A DNA stretch of 64,000 nt from an uncultured Ruminiclostridium sp. GTDB taxonomy: Bacteria; Bacillota; Clostridia; Oscillospirales; Ruminococcaceae. The notes beneath the pieces are model-generated. The model searched no databases and was not told the origin of the DNA. It was given only the letters and a program-made list of their open reading frames with translations. Below, piece after piece: positions 15,112 through 24,766 of this stretch (position 1 is its first letter; each line of letters opens with the position of its first letter). Both the position numbers and the translations under genes were made by a program. Location: the NCBI GenBank assembly GCA_947627695.1, contig CANQXF010000001.1:1-64000 (forward strand), written 5' to 3'.

Positions 15112-15744
15112 TTAATTATCGCTGAATTTTACGTCTGCTGATCGTTTGCTGAAAACACACCCGCAGTAATTCTGACGATAAAGATCGTACTGATGTGACA
15201 GCTCGATAGAACGCTTATATCCGTCCCTTTTCTTAAAATCCGCATATAAATACCTTACTTTATATTCTTTTTCCAGCTGTGCGCCTATCTCGTTTATTTT
15301 TTCAGCATTTTTATGCGGACTTATTGAAAGAGTAGTGGTAAAATAATCAAAGCCGTTTTGCGAAGCATATTCAGCTGCCTCTTCCATTCTTAATCTGTAA
15401 CATTTAAAGCATCTTTCTCCGCCTTCAGGCAAATCCTCCAACCCGGAAGAAATACCGTAAAATTCATTGGGATCATATTTACCGTCAATAACAGACAACT
15501 TGCTGCTTAACGGCATCTCATTTAAAAGACGTTTAAGCTCTGATATTCTTTTTTGATATTCTTCATATGGAGTTATATTCGGATTATAATACAAAATCGT
15601 TATATCAAAGTATTTTGTAAGATATTCAAGCACATAACTGCTGCATGGAGCGCAGCAAGCATGCAGCAGCAGACTTTTTCTGCCATCTATGCTTTCAATT
15701 ATTTCCTCAAGCTTTTTTTGATAGTTCACTTTGTTTTTCCTCAA
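15112..15744 (-). CDS. queH: Epoxyqueuosine reductase QueH
   Basis: 210 residues. HACCAPCSSYVLEYL (residues 28-42), GGERCFKCYRLRMEEAA and QNYCGCVFS hold the conserved cysteines of QueH (old DUF208), which bind an iron-sulfur cluster. The enzyme performs the last step of tRNA queuosine synthesis, reducing epoxyqueuosine, and replaces QueG in many anaerobes. Its start overlaps the end of the preceding YcxB-like gene by 38 bases. Confidence 0.92.
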   Translation of the reverse strand: MRKNKVNYQKKLEEIIESIDGRKSLLLHACCAPCSSYVLEYLTKYFDITILYYNPNITPYEEYQKRISELKRLLNEMPLSSKLSVIDGKYDPNEFYGISSGLEDLPEGGERCFKCYRLRMEEAAEYASQNGFDYFTTTLSISPHKNAEKINEIGAQLEKEYKVRYLYADFKKRDGYKRSIELSHQYDLYRQNYCGCVFSKRSADVKFSDN

Positions 15745-16231
15745 GTATTTTCTTCAATTCTTCCTTGGTTCCGAGAACAATGTTCTTATATTCCAGTATT
15801 ATCACCGCATTTTTGTTTGTAATAATATATGCGGTTTCTGCTTTTTCGTTAAATGATATCTCATTGATATTTTTATAATCGATAGTTCCGATAGGTTCGT
15901 CATCCCTTAACAGCAACAGCGCATCTGTGCAAATCAATATATTATTTATATCAGAATCAGAATTGGCTTTTATTGCATTTTTTACATATCCTTTTAAAGA
16001 AAAGAATGTGACTGCGGCAAATATCAAAGCTAAAAATGTTATCATTAAAGCCGCGCCAAGAATAAGCCAATAATTAAACTTAACTGCCATTACAATGCAG
16101 ACAACAAGCATTGCCGCATAGCACACAGCGAATACAGGCAAGGCGATTTTAACGGGTTTTTTGTTAAAAGACGAGTATTTTATATATTCCTTTAAGTTGT
16201 CTTTATTCCATTCAAGCTTTACTTCGACCAT
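15707..16231 (-). CDS. YcxB-like membrane protein
   Basis: 174 residues: a short N-terminal strand (VKLEWNKDNLKEYIKYSSF), two close membrane helices at about 28-50 and 54-76, then a soluble C-terminal PH-like segment. This is the layout of YcxB-like proteins of unknown function. It overlaps queH by 38 bases and follows the phosphatase gene by 12 bases, so the three are co-transcribed. Confidence 0.6.
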   Translation of the reverse strand: MVEVKLEWNKDNLKEYIKYSSFNKKPVKIALPVFAVCYAAMLVVCIVMAVKFNYWLILGAALMITFLALIFAAVTFFSLKGYVKNAIKANSDSDINNILICTDALLLLRDDEPIGTIDYKNINEISFNEKAETAYIITNKNAVIILEYKNIVLGTKEELKKILEEKQSELSKKA

Positions 16232-16243
16232 TTTATATATCCT

Positions 16244-16858
16244 TTATCTGTCGGTGATTTTTCCGATTATCTCAAATACGGGACCTTTCTGCCATAAAAA
16301 AGTAGAAAGATTTATCACATATCCTTCGCCTTGTTTCAGAGTAAAATCGGAAGGCGTTCCCTTTGGAAGTCCGTATCCTGAAAGCAAATTCATTATCACT
16401 CCTGCATGGGTTATTACTGCTGCTCTTGAGATATGCTCCTTCATCATATCCTTAAATACCTCGTCCAGACCGTTTATACACCTCAACGTAAAATCCCCGA
16501 AACTCTCACCTCCCGGCGCTTTTGAATCATATCCGCCTTGTAGCCACTCTGTATATTCAGGCACGTCTTTTAATTCATCAGGGGTTTTCCCCTCAAATTC
16601 ACCGAAATCACATTCGCAAAGATTTTCAATTTGCTTTACATATCTTTCCGGATAAATTATGTCAGCCGTTTCCAGACATCTTTTAAGCGGGCTGGAATAT
16701 ACCTTTTGTACATCGGGATATATTTCGTTTTGAGCCATTCTTGATATTGCCGCATAGCCTTCATCGCAAAGCGGCAGATCTGTAAAGCCGATATATTTTC
16801 CCTCTAAATTCCCCTGAGTTATTCCGTGTCGTATAAGAAAAACGGTGTAATTTTGCAT
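16244..16858 (-). CDS. Histidine phosphatase family protein (phosphoglycerate mutase-like)
   Basis: 204 residues. LIRHGITQGNLEGKYIGFTDLPLCDEGY is the RHG catalytic motif of the 2H phosphatase family, with the phospho-accepting His11, and VYSSPLKRCLETADII and VITHAGVIMNLL supply the other active-site residues. Members include CobC alpha-ribazole phosphatase and small sugar-phosphate phosphatases; the substrate cannot be told from sequence alone. Confidence 0.87.
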   Translation of the reverse strand: MQNYTVFLIRHGITQGNLEGKYIGFTDLPLCDEGYAAISRMAQNEIYPDVQKVYSSPLKRCLETADIIYPERYVKQIENLCECDFGEFEGKTPDELKDVPEYTEWLQGGYDSKAPGGESFGDFTLRCINGLDEVFKDMMKEHISRAAVITHAGVIMNLLSGYGLPKGTPSDFTLKQGEGYVINLSTFLWQKGPVFEIIGKITDR

Positions 16859-16934
16859 AAAGCGTTTTCTCCAATCTAAAAGTTTTTAAAATTTGCGCCT
16901 AAAATATCGGTTTTATTTTTGTCAAAAATGTCAA

Positions 16935-16963
16935 TTTACAATATGAAATAATTTTAATATAAT
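16935..16963 (+). promoter_or_regulatory. Promoter of the XRE regulator
   Basis: TTTACA at 16935-16940, 17-base spacer, TATAAT at 16958-16963. Confidence 0.7.
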
Positions 16964-17003
16964 ATACTCTGCGAATAAATTAACAGAAAAGGTAATTATA
17001 CAT

Positions 17004-17672
17004 ATGAACAGTGACTTCCCAAGAATACTGACGCTCCTCAGAAAAGAGAAGAAAATCAGTCAGAAAAAGGCGGCGGAGGATTTAGGAATTGCGCAGGCGC
17101 TTTTATCGCACTATGAAAAGGGTAAGCGGGAATGCGGTCTGGACTTTTTAATAAAAGCGGCGGATTATTATAACGTGTCCACCGATTATCTGCTGGGTAG
17201 GTCAGCGGTCAGCAGCGGAGAGGTAATAGCAGAAGAAGATATATCCCCATCCGATATTCCTGAGAAAGCCAGAAATTTAAATGCTGACGAACTGGCGTCT
17301 GTTTTTGCCAAGAAATTGGTAGTAAACAGCATTGACGTTATATATTCCATATTGGCAAAGACCAAAAATGCAGTTTTAATGGATAAAGTACACAGCGTTT
17401 TTTCATTTACGATATACAGAGTATTCAGAATAATCTATAAAAGCAATAAAAACAATGATAAAAACATATTTAAGATCCCCGAAGAAAAAGCCGATCAGCT
17501 TATAGCCGCAGGAGAATCTATCGCAGTTGCCGATGCCATTTCGGCTCTGCCTCAGCAATCAGATGATTGTCCGATAATAAGCAGGTCCGATCTTGAAAAA
17601 GAATACGGGAAAAATGCGTCTGTTCTGCTCAATACTGTTATGAGCTGTGAAAAGAAGTTGGAAAAGCTATAA
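17004..17672 (+). CDS. XRE-family transcriptional regulator
   Basis: 222 residues. An N-terminal HTH (about residues 6-62) with KKISQKKAAEDLGIAQALLSHYEKGKRECGLDFLIKAADYYNVSTDYLLGR is typical of lambda-repressor-like regulators. The C-terminal 150 residues are predicted alpha-helical and unfamiliar, with no recognisable protease or ligand domain. It stands alone with its own promoter and terminator, so it probably acts on distant targets or itself. Confidence 0.85.
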   Translation: MNSDFPRILTLLRKEKKISQKKAAEDLGIAQALLSHYEKGKRECGLDFLIKAADYYNVSTDYLLGRSAVSSGEVIAEEDISPSDIPEKARNLNADELASVFAKKLVVNSIDVIYSILAKTKNAVLMDKVHSVFSFTIYRVFRIIYKSNKNNDKNIFKIPEEKADQLIAAGESIAVADAISALPQQSDDCPIISRSDLEKEYGKNASVLLNTVMSCEKKLEKL

Positions 17673-17687
17673 AATAAAATATCTATG

Positions 17688-17716
17688 AAATGACTGCCTT
17701 AAGGCGGTCATTTTTT
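17688..17716 (+). terminator. Terminator after the XRE gene
   Basis: TGACTGCC-ttaa-GGCGGTCA followed by TTTTTT. Confidence 0.92.
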
Positions 17717-17740
17717 AGTTATTCAGACAGTTCCCGTTGC

Positions 17741-19168
17741 TTATTTTTTGTCCAAAACCTGTTTTACCATTCTGATACATGCCTTGAAATTTATCAATAC
17801 GACAAAAACAAATATTACTGAAAGAAGTGAATAGAAAATAATTTCGTTGCTGACAAATATGATTATAAATCCCATTATCACCAATGAAACAGTATTCGTT
17901 ATCAGCTTTGGCAATTTCAGGTCCATAAAAACGGTTTTCCTTGTATCCATAGCCCGTATTACGAAAACTGATACAAAGCTGATGCAGGTCGCAATAGCCG
18001 CACCGTGATTGTGCAGATACGGTATAAGCAAAGCGTTGAACGTAACGTTAAGTATAGCACCTATGGTAGCGGTAAACATTGAACGTTTTGATTGCTTGGC
18101 GGCAACGTAAATGCTCCCCATAAAAGTTCCAAAGCAGCTGTAAACCACAGCCATAACAAGAAAAGGCGTATATATGTAAGCAATATGAAATGCAGGGTCG
18201 CATAAAATCGCAATGGCTGGCTTGATAAGCAAAAGCATGGCTGCGCCTACAACAAATACAAAGGACTGAAATGCACTGAAAACGTCGGAATAGAATTTTG
18301 CGATAGTTCTTGAATTTTTTTCGCTGATAGCTGACATATTCCATGCCTGCGAAAAGATACCCGATATCAGCGCTATCATATTCGGCAGCTTGTATGCCGC
18401 ATTATATATACCCGTTTCGGTAAAGTCAAGTATTACAGAAACAAAAAATGTGTCGGAAACGTTGATTATCCACCACATTATTGTAGTCGGGACCATAGGC
18501 AGGGAGAATTTTATCATTGCCCTGCGTATTTCCTTATCCACGCCGAAAAGAATAAAATAATCCTTCAGGCGTCCCATAAAGGTGAGGAAGATAACGGAAC
18601 AAACGTCAGCAAGGATAACAGACAGCAGATAGCCTATATTTCCAAGATGAAATCCCAGCAGGAAAAGGAAGTTAAACAGTATATTCATAATAGTTGTAAA
18701 TATACCGTCAATAGCATACAGCTTTACATTTCCGTTTGAACGGACAAAAAGAGCGCAGGTGCTTTTTAAACTGCCTGTAAAAATATATATAACTGTTATC
18801 CAGGAATAATTGTTGAGAAGTGTTATTACATTGACGTCGGGAAAAATATTTGCTGCAAATCTTAATATCGGGATTATAACTACACAGGTCAATGTGCCTA
18901 TAAGCGTGATCTTTAACCCTATCGAAAAAACCTGAGAGTTGTTATATGCTTTATCAAGACCAAATCTTATGATAGACTCGCCTATTGAAATAGTGGCAAA
19001 TGCCATAAGGAGAGTGGCGGTATTTATTATGGTGTTGATCTCGCCGTAGCCTTCCGTTCCCAGCATTGACTGATAAAATCCCATAAGAAGGACTACCAGC
19101 AGCTTGGAACCGAATTGACCCAAAGCAAGAACAATGGTGTTTGAAGCCAGTGTTTTGTATCTGTTCAA
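17741..19168 (-). CDS. Polysaccharide flippase (MOP superfamily, Wzx-like)
   Basis: 475 residues with about 12-14 hydrophobic segments beginning LASNTIVLALGQFGSKLLVVLLMGFYQ and containing GTEGYGEINTIIN near the first loop, the pattern of oligosaccharide flippases of the MOP superfamily. It likely moves lipid-linked oligosaccharides across the membrane. There is no surrounding polysaccharide cluster, so the cargo is unknown. It follows tadA by 36 bases on the same strand. Confidence 0.85.
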   Translation of the reverse strand: MNRYKTLASNTIVLALGQFGSKLLVVLLMGFYQSMLGTEGYGEINTIINTATLLMAFATISIGESIIRFGLDKAYNNSQVFSIGLKITLIGTLTCVVIIPILRFAANIFPDVNVITLLNNYSWITVIYIFTGSLKSTCALFVRSNGNVKLYAIDGIFTTIMNILFNFLFLLGFHLGNIGYLLSVILADVCSVIFLTFMGRLKDYFILFGVDKEIRRAMIKFSLPMVPTTIMWWIINVSDTFFVSVILDFTETGIYNAAYKLPNMIALISGIFSQAWNMSAISEKNSRTIAKFYSDVFSAFQSFVFVVGAAMLLLIKPAIAILCDPAFHIAYIYTPFLVMAVVYSCFGTFMGSIYVAAKQSKRSMFTATIGAILNVTFNALLIPYLHNHGAAIATCISFVSVFVIRAMDTRKTVFMDLKLPKLITNTVSLVIMGFIIIFVSNEIIFYSLLSVIFVFVVLINFKACIRMVKQVLDKK

Positions 19169-19204
19169 CTTTACCGCTCACCTCCCTTTCCTTAAAATTT
19201 ATAT

Positions 19205-19666
19205 TTATCTGCGAAGCTTTTTGAAAAATTCAGTCAGTATTTCCCCGCACTCTTTTTCAAGTATGCGGCTTCTTACCAGAGGTTTATGATTAAACGGATA
19301 TTCAAATAAATTAAGAACTGACGAGCAAACTCCGCCTTTTTCATCAAATGCTCCGTAAACTACCCTTTTTATTCGTGAATTTATAATTGCTCCTGCGCAC
19401 ATAGGGCACGGCTCAAGGGTCACATAAAGCGTGCAATCGGAAAGACGCCAGTTTCCAAGTTTTTTTGCGGCGTTTTCTATTGCAATTATTTCGGCGTGCG
19501 CCGTGGGCGAATTGTCTGTCTCACGTCGGTTATATCCTTCTGATATAATATTGCCTCTGCCGTCTGTGATAACTGCTCCGACAGGACATTCACCAAGAGC
19601 GTATGCTTTTTTTGCCTGTTCGATCGCTTTAAGCATCATTTCCTCATCAAAGAGCAAGCTATTCAC
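19205..19666 (-). CDS. tadA: tRNA-specific adenosine deaminase TadA
   Basis: 153 residues. TAHAEIIAIENAAKKLGNWRL and TLEPCPMCAGAIINSRIKRVVYGAFDEKGG carry the HAE and PCxxC zinc-binding residues and the TadA-specific loop. It converts A34 to inosine in tRNA-Arg(ACG). The start has no strong ribosome site but matches the family N-terminus. Confidence 0.93.
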   Translation of the reverse strand: MNSLLFDEEMMLKAIEQAKKAYALGECPVGAVITDGRGNIISEGYNRRETDNSPTAHAEIIAIENAAKKLGNWRLSDCTLYVTLEPCPMCAGAIINSRIKRVVYGAFDEKGGVCSSVLNLFEYPFNHKPLVRSRILEKECGEILTEFFKKLRR

Positions 19667-19872
19667 CCCTAACTAATTGATTATACTATATATGATAAAA
19701 ATTTTCAAGATGTTTGTTTGTATATTGCTGTCGGTATTTGACATCGGAACAACAGTAAGATCGTATCCGTTAAACTCATCGAAGTTAAATAATATATATC
19801 TCCTGCTTTAAAAGGAATATTGACCGCTTGTTTCTCATAATTATTACCAAAACAAAATTTTGGAGGTAAAAA
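19667..19872. other. Divergent intergenic region between tadA and the S1 gene
   Basis: 206 bases of AT-rich sequence. TTGACA at 19738-19743 has no convincing -10 at the right distance. No tRNA, signal recognition RNA or strong hairpin was recognised. Confidence 0.4.
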
Positions 19873-20793
19873 ATGTCTGAATTTTACCCTGAGGGAGAGC
19901 TTATCGGGAGCGAAGCAAACCGCAGAGCCGTTTCAAGTGAGGAAAGCCTTAAAGAGTGTATATTAAGCGGTCGGATAGTGGAAGCTCCCTGTATCGTATG
20001 CGACAGCGGACATAATCTTATAGTTGATTTTGGATTTATAAAAGGAATTATACCGAGAACAGAGGGCGCCATAGGAATAGATGACGGGACTACAAGGGAT
20101 ATTGCTCTTATTTCAAGAGTAAATAAGGCTGTCTGCTTTAAAGTGACTGCCTTTGCCAATAATGAACACGGCAACAAAACTGTCATATTAAGCCGGAGAA
20201 TGGCTCAGCAGGAGTGTATGAGCAGATATATTTCAAAGCTCACACCCGGAGATATTATAAATGCAAAGGTAACTCACCTTGAGCAATTCGGCTGTTTTGT
20301 TGATATAGGCTGTGGGATACCTTCTCTTATACCTATAGACGCTATTTCTGTTTCAAGAATAAATCATCCGTCAAACAGAATGAGCGTCGGGCAGAACATA
20401 AAAGCCGTAATAAAAAGTATAGAAAACGGTAAAATTTCCCTTTCACACAAAGAACTGCTTGGAACATGGGAGGAAAACTCCTCCTTTTTTAAAGCGGGAG
20501 AAACTGTCACAGGTTACATAAGAAGTATAGAAAGCTACGGGATATTTGTGGAGCTTACGCCAAATCTGGCAGGACTTGCCGAGTTGAAGGAAAATGTTTA
20601 TGTCAATCAGCACGCAAGCGTTTTTATAAAGGCAATTATTCCTGAGAAGATGAAGGTTAAGCTGATAATTGTAGACACATTCGACAGCGGTTATGTGCCA
20701 TCAGGCTTCAAATATTTCATTGAAAGCGGTCATATCGACAGTTGGATATACTCTACGCCTTCATCGGATAAAGTGATCAGAACTGATTTTTGA
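19873..20793 (+). CDS. S1 RNA-binding domain protein
   Basis: 306 residues with three S1-like OB folds, the middle one clearest: GDIINAKVTHLEQFGCFVDIGCGIPSLIPIDAIS followed by VGQNIKAVIKSIENGKISLSHKELLGTW, then GETVTGYIRSIESYGIFVELTPNLAGLAE. It resembles part of ribosomal protein S1 but is shorter and stands alone, so it probably binds RNA or ribosomes in a regulatory role. The last 17 bases overlap the end of convergent rarA. GGAGG precedes the start. Confidence 0.8.
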   Translation: MSEFYPEGELIGSEANRRAVSSEESLKECILSGRIVEAPCIVCDSGHNLIVDFGFIKGIIPRTEGAIGIDDGTTRDIALISRVNKAVCFKVTAFANNEHGNKTVILSRRMAQQECMSRYISKLTPGDIINAKVTHLEQFGCFVDIGCGIPSLIPIDAISVSRINHPSNRMSVGQNIKAVIKSIENGKISLSHKELLGTWEENSSFFKAGETVTGYIRSIESYGIFVELTPNLAGLAELKENVYVNQHASVFIKAIIPEKMKVKLIIVDTFDSGYVPSGFKYFIESGHIDSWIYSTPSSDKVIRTDF

Positions 20794-22027
20794 TTTTTTC
20801 TCTGTATTCTTTAGCGGCTCGTTCCAGTTTATTGTCGCCAAATGTGTAATATACTCTATCTTTTAGTTCGTCGGGAAGATATTGCTGCTCCACATAATGA
20901 TTTGGAAAATTATGGGGATATAAATAATGCTGTCCCTTTACCGCATTTCCCTCTCCGTCATAATGCTTGTTTTGCAGGTGACGTGGGAAATCCCCCGTTA
21001 TTCCTTTTTGAACGTCTTCAAAAGCCTTATCTCTTGCAATAACGGCGCTATTAGACTTAGGGCTTGTTGCCAACAGAATAACTGCCTCCGACAAAGGTAT
21101 CGACGCCTCAGGAAGCCCAAGCTGAAGTGCGGTGTCCACACAGGCTTTTGCCACTACTATCCCGTTGGGATAAGCAAGTCCTATATCTTCCGCCGCCGTA
21201 ACAAGAAGTCTGCGGCAAACCGACGGTAGATCTCCTGCCTCAAGCAGTCTCGCCATATAATGCAGCGCTGCGTTTTCATCAGAGCCTCTTATTGATTTTT
21301 GAAAAGCGGATAAAAGGTCGTAATGCTGGTCTCCGTCCTTGTCATACCTCATATTGCTGCGCTGAGTAAGTTCTTTTGCAAGTTCAAGCGTTATCTTTCC
21401 GTCATTCGCAGATAAAACGCATAATTCAACGGTATTAAGCGATTTTCTCACATCTCCGCCGCAGCCCTTTGCAATATGTTCACAAACGCCATCTTCTATG
21501 TCCAATTTTATTTCTGCTTCCTCACCTGCAAGCTGAAAACCTCGTTTTACAGCAGGAATTATTTCTTCGGGAGTAAGGGACTTAAACTCAAAAACGGTAC
21601 AGCGGGACAAAATCGCATTGTAAATATAAAAATACGGATTTTCCGTTGTTGACGCAATCAGCGTTATATCTCCATTTTCTATATATTCCAAAAGGCTTTG
21701 CTGCTGTTTTTTATTGAGATATTGTATTTCATCAAGATACAGCAGTATGCCATTGGAGGCTGAAAGCGTAAATCTTGACGCTATTATTTCCTTTATATCG
21801 GCAGTAGAAGCAGATGTACCGTTCAGCTTGTACAATTCCATATTGCTCTTTTGGGCGATAATGTTTGCTACTGTTGTTTTTCCTACGCCGGAGGGGCCAT
21901 AAAAAATCATATTGGGAATATTCCCTCGTTGAATTATGTTTTTCAGCGGCTTTCCTTCTCCGAGTATATGAGATTGTCCGTACACCTGATCAAGCTCAGT
22001 AGGACGTATCTTGTCTGCCAACGGCAT
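20777..22027 (-). CDS. rarA: Replication-associated recombination protein RarA/MgsA
   Basis: 416 residues. Starts MPLADKIRPTELDQVYGQSH; Walker A is GPSGVGKTTVANIIA, Walker B region ILLYLDEIQYLNKKQQ, sensor 1 ASTTENPYF, then the family's C-terminal domain with SIRGSDENAALHYMARLLEAGD and the end KGQHYLYPHNFPNHYVEQQYLP. It is an AAA+ ATPase acting at stalled replication forks. The frame opens 11 codons earlier, but GAGGTG lies eight bases before ATG 22027. Confidence 0.94.
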   Translation of the reverse strand: MPLADKIRPTELDQVYGQSHILGEGKPLKNIIQRGNIPNMIFYGPSGVGKTTVANIIAQKSNMELYKLNGTSASTADIKEIIASRFTLSASNGILLYLDEIQYLNKKQQQSLLEYIENGDITLIASTTENPYFYIYNAILSRCTVFEFKSLTPEEIIPAVKRGFQLAGEEAEIKLDIEDGVCEHIAKGCGGDVRKSLNTVELCVLSANDGKITLELAKELTQRSNMRYDKDGDQHYDLLSAFQKSIRGSDENAALHYMARLLEAGDLPSVCRRLLVTAAEDIGLAYPNGIVVAKACVDTALQLGLPEASIPLSEAVILLATSPKSNSAVIARDKAFEDVQKGITGDFPRHLQNKHYDGEGNAVKGQHYLYPHNFPNHYVEQQYLPDELKDRVYYTFGDNKLERAAKEYREKIKNQF

Positions 22028-22049
22028 AATTTTTTCACCTCTTTGTAAT

Positions 22050-22076
22050 AAACCCGCCACTTTATGTGACGGGTTT
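22050..22076 (-). terminator. Terminator after prs
   Basis: AAACCCG and CGGGTTT with an inner CAC/GTG pairing, seven bases after the prs stop on the minus strand; the T tract is weak. Confidence 0.7.
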
Positions 22077-22082
22077 TATTTA

Positions 22083-23249
22083 TTATAGATTTTCTGCCCC
22101 TTTGATATTATATTTATCAAGCAACGACCGTATTTTTTGATGAGGGTCGATCACCTTGCTGGTGGATATATCGTGATTGATTGCAAGAATAAGATATGCA
22201 ATGTATTTTGAAACGTCAACTTCCTTGAACCATTCTCTCGAAAGCAGCTCAGGCGTTCTGTATGTAAGGTTCGTCCCAAAAACATAATCGATCATTCCTT
22301 CGGAATACGCCTGATCAAATTTAGCAAGGCCGTTTGTGAAAATAGGATACGTAGCATAAGCTATTATGCGTCTTGCTTTGCGCTTTTTAAGTTCGTATGC
22401 AATATCAAGCATAGAATCACCGGAAGAAATTATATCGTCTGATATGAACACATCTTTTCCCTCAACAGAATTACCAAGATATTCGTGAGCGACTATCGGG
22501 TTTCTTCCGTTTACTATTCTGGAATAATCGCGTCTTTTATAGAACATTCCCATTTCTACGCCCAAAACTGAAGCGTAATACATATTGCGGTTCAAAGCGC
22601 CTTCATCAGGACTTACTACCATAAACTTCTCTTTTGAAACGTCAAAATCCGAAACCTCATGGAACATTGCCTTTAGGACCTGATAAGAAGGCATTACGTT
22701 ATCAAAGCCCATAAGCGGAACAGCGTTGCAGACTCTTGCGTCATGAGCGTCAAAGGTGATTATATTTGAAACACCCATAGCCTGAAGCTCCTGAAGCATT
22801 ACTGCGCAATCAAGAGATTCACGGTAATTTCTTCTATGCTGTCTTCCACCATAAAGAATAGGCATTACAACACTTATTCTGTGAGCTTTACCGCCCATTG
22901 CCTGAATTATTCTTTTAAGATCCTGAAAATGATCGTCAGGTGACATAAAGTTTTCTCTGCCGAACATTTTGTAAGTGCAGCTGTAATTTCCCACATCAAC
23001 TATGATAAATATATCATCGCCTCTTATAGAAGTCTTGATAAGTCCTTTTCCGTCGCCTGAAGAAAATCTCGGACATTCAGTATCGACAAGGTAAGAATCC
23101 TGCGCATATTGAGTGTCCTGTGACCACTGTACAAGATAATCATTGATCTTGTTTCCTAAGTCTTTTGCTCCGTCTGTTGCAATTATACCGAGAGGCGCTA
23201 CCTGATCTTTTGAGTTGAAAACAATAGTGCTGGCTTTTTGCTGTGCCAT
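22083..23249 (-). CDS. prs: Ribose-phosphate pyrophosphokinase (long form)
   Basis: 388 residues, about 70 longer than classical PRPP synthetases. VVMPILYGGRQHRR and TFDAHDARVCNAVPLMGFDNVMPS match the ATP/metal segments, VVSPDEGALNRNMYYASVLG and FISDDIISSGDSMLDIAYELKKR form the PRPP-binding loop. It makes PRPP from ribose 5-phosphate and ATP. The extra length is in the N-terminal half and between strands, typical of a clostridial form. It lies 35 bases after glyA and could share its transcript. Confidence 0.92.
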   Translation of the reverse strand: MAQQKASTIVFNSKDQVAPLGIIATDGAKDLGNKINDYLVQWSQDTQYAQDSYLVDTECPRFSSGDGKGLIKTSIRGDDIFIIVDVGNYSCTYKMFGRENFMSPDDHFQDLKRIIQAMGGKAHRISVVMPILYGGRQHRRNYRESLDCAVMLQELQAMGVSNIITFDAHDARVCNAVPLMGFDNVMPSYQVLKAMFHEVSDFDVSKEKFMVVSPDEGALNRNMYYASVLGVEMGMFYKRRDYSRIVNGRNPIVAHEYLGNSVEGKDVFISDDIISSGDSMLDIAYELKKRKARRIIAYATYPIFTNGLAKFDQAYSEGMIDYVFGTNLTYRTPELLSREWFKEVDVSKYIAYLILAINHDISTSKVIDPHQKIRSLLDKYNIKGAENL

Positions 23250-23284
23250 TTTAACGTCCCTTCCTTTTGTCTTTTTTATTTCTT

Positions 23285-24541
23285 TTATTCATAAAGAGGA
23301 TATTTAGCGCAGATGCTCTCTACTATCTCTCTCGCCTTTTCTTTATTTCCTTCATAATCTGAAGCAACAAGATAAATGCTTTCACCTATCTTGACCATAT
23401 CCTCCTCGTTAAGTCCTCTTGTGGTAACAGCAGCGGTACCTACTCTGATCCCGCTTGTTACGAAAGGCTTTTCGGGATCGTTTGGTATAGCGTTTTTGTT
23501 TACAGTGATATATACGTCGTCAAGATGATGTTCAAGGTCTTTTCCCGTAATATGGAAAGGACGCAGGTCAACAAGCATAAGATGATTGTCCGTTCCGCCT
23601 GAAACCAATCTGAAGCCTCTGTTTACAAGTTCCTTTGCCAACGTCTGGGCGTTGCTGATTACCTGCTTGCCGTATTCTTTGAACGAAGGCTCCAGCGCTT
23701 CTTTTAAGCAAACGGCTTTTGCTGCGATAACGTGCATAAGAGGACCGCCCTGAGTACCTGGGAAAATCGCTTTGTTTATTTTCTTTGCGATCTCTTCATC
23801 ATTGCAAAGGATCATACCGCCTCTCGGACCTCTTAAAGTCTTATGAGTAGTTGTGGTAACAACATCGGCATAAGGAACAGGCGACATATGAACTCCTGCC
23901 GCAACAAGTCCTGCGATATGCGCCATATCTACCATAAAGTATGCGCCGACCGATTTGGCTATCTGAGATATTCTTTCAAAATCTATCGCTCTGGGATATG
24001 CGCTTGCGCCTGCGACTATGAGCTTAGGCTTGTTCTCTTCTGCAAGACGCTGTAATTCGTCATAGTCTATCATCTCAGTCTCATCATTAAGACCATATGC
24101 TATAAAGTTAAAATACTTGCCCGACATATTTACAGGAGAACCATGTGTAAGATGTCCGCCATGCGCAAGGCTCATACCGAGAACGGTATCGCCGGGTTCC
24201 AGCAAAGCAAAGTATACTGCCAGATTAGCTTGTGCGCCTGAATGCGGCTGAACGTTTGCAAAATTACAGCCAAACAGCTTTTTTGCTCTTTCGATAGCGA
24301 TATTTTCGACCACATCTACACACTGGCAGCCGCCGTAATAACGCTTTGCAGGGTAGCCCTCCGCATACTTGTTTGTCAAAACACTTCCCATAGCGGCCAT
24401 TACAGCTGGGGAAACAATATTTTCGCTCGCTATAAGCTCAAGATTGCGTCTTTGACGTTTAAGCTCCTCATTCATTGCGTCGGATACTTCGCTGTCAAAA
24501 TCGTGCAGAAAACCAATAGTGTTTACCAGATCGTTATACAT
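23285..24541 (-). CDS. glyA: Serine hydroxymethyltransferase
   Basis: 418 residues. [51 protein letters not shown] and [21 protein letters not shown], the last containing the PLP lysine, are invariant motifs. It interconverts serine + THF and glycine + methylene-THF. The frame begins 15 codons earlier, but AGAGGAG lies before ATG 24541, the family start. Its product feeds the MetF and Fhs reactions encoded elsewhere in the window. Confidence 0.97.
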   Translation of the reverse strand: MYNDLVNTIGFLHDFDSEVSDAMNEELKRQRRNLELIASENIVSPAVMAAMGSVLTNKYAEGYPAKRYYGGCQCVDVVENIAIERAKKLFGCNFANVQPHSGAQANLAVYFALLEPGDTVLGMSLAHGGHLTHGSPVNMSGKYFNFIAYGLNDETEMIDYDELQRLAEENKPKLIVAGASAYPRAIDFERISQIAKSVGAYFMVDMAHIAGLVAAGVHMSPVPYADVVTTTTHKTLRGPRGGMILCNDEEIAKKINKAIFPGTQGGPLMHVIAAKAVCLKEALEPSFKEYGKQVISNAQTLAKELVNRGFRLVSGGTDNHLMLVDLRPFHITGKDLEHHLDDVYITVNKNAIPNDPEKPFVTSGIRVGTAAVTTRGLNEEDMVKIGESIYLVASDYEGNKEKAREIVESICAKYPLYE

Positions 24542-24591
24542 AGCTTCTCCTCTCAGATACAGTTTTTCATTTACCGAATAATCCACTTTAC

Positions 24592-24620
24592 ATTATACTT
24601 ATTTTTTATACTAATTTCAA
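24592..24620 (-). promoter_or_regulatory. Promoter of glyA
   Basis: TTGAAA at 24615-24620, 17-base spacer, TATAAT at 24592-24597. Confidence 0.78.
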
Positions 24621-24720
24621 TACTTTTGTAAAATAATTTCTTATTTTGTAACCGTTTTATTAAATGTAAACAAAAGATAAACATAAAAGAATAACTAATG
24701 TTTACAACATAGTATAAAAA

Positions 24721-24752
24721 TCAAAGAGCCGATATTTTGATCAGCTCTTTGA
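24721..24752 (-). terminator. Terminator of the xylA-xylB-tal operon
   Basis: TCAAAGAGC and GCTCTTTGA around a 14-base loop, followed by TTTTTA on the minus strand. Confidence 0.85.
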
Positions 24753-24766
24753 TTTCGTAAAATGTA

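Noticed and set aside
16244-16858. CobC assignment for the histidine phosphatase
   Set aside because: No cobalamin synthesis genes are adjacent, so only the family can be stated.
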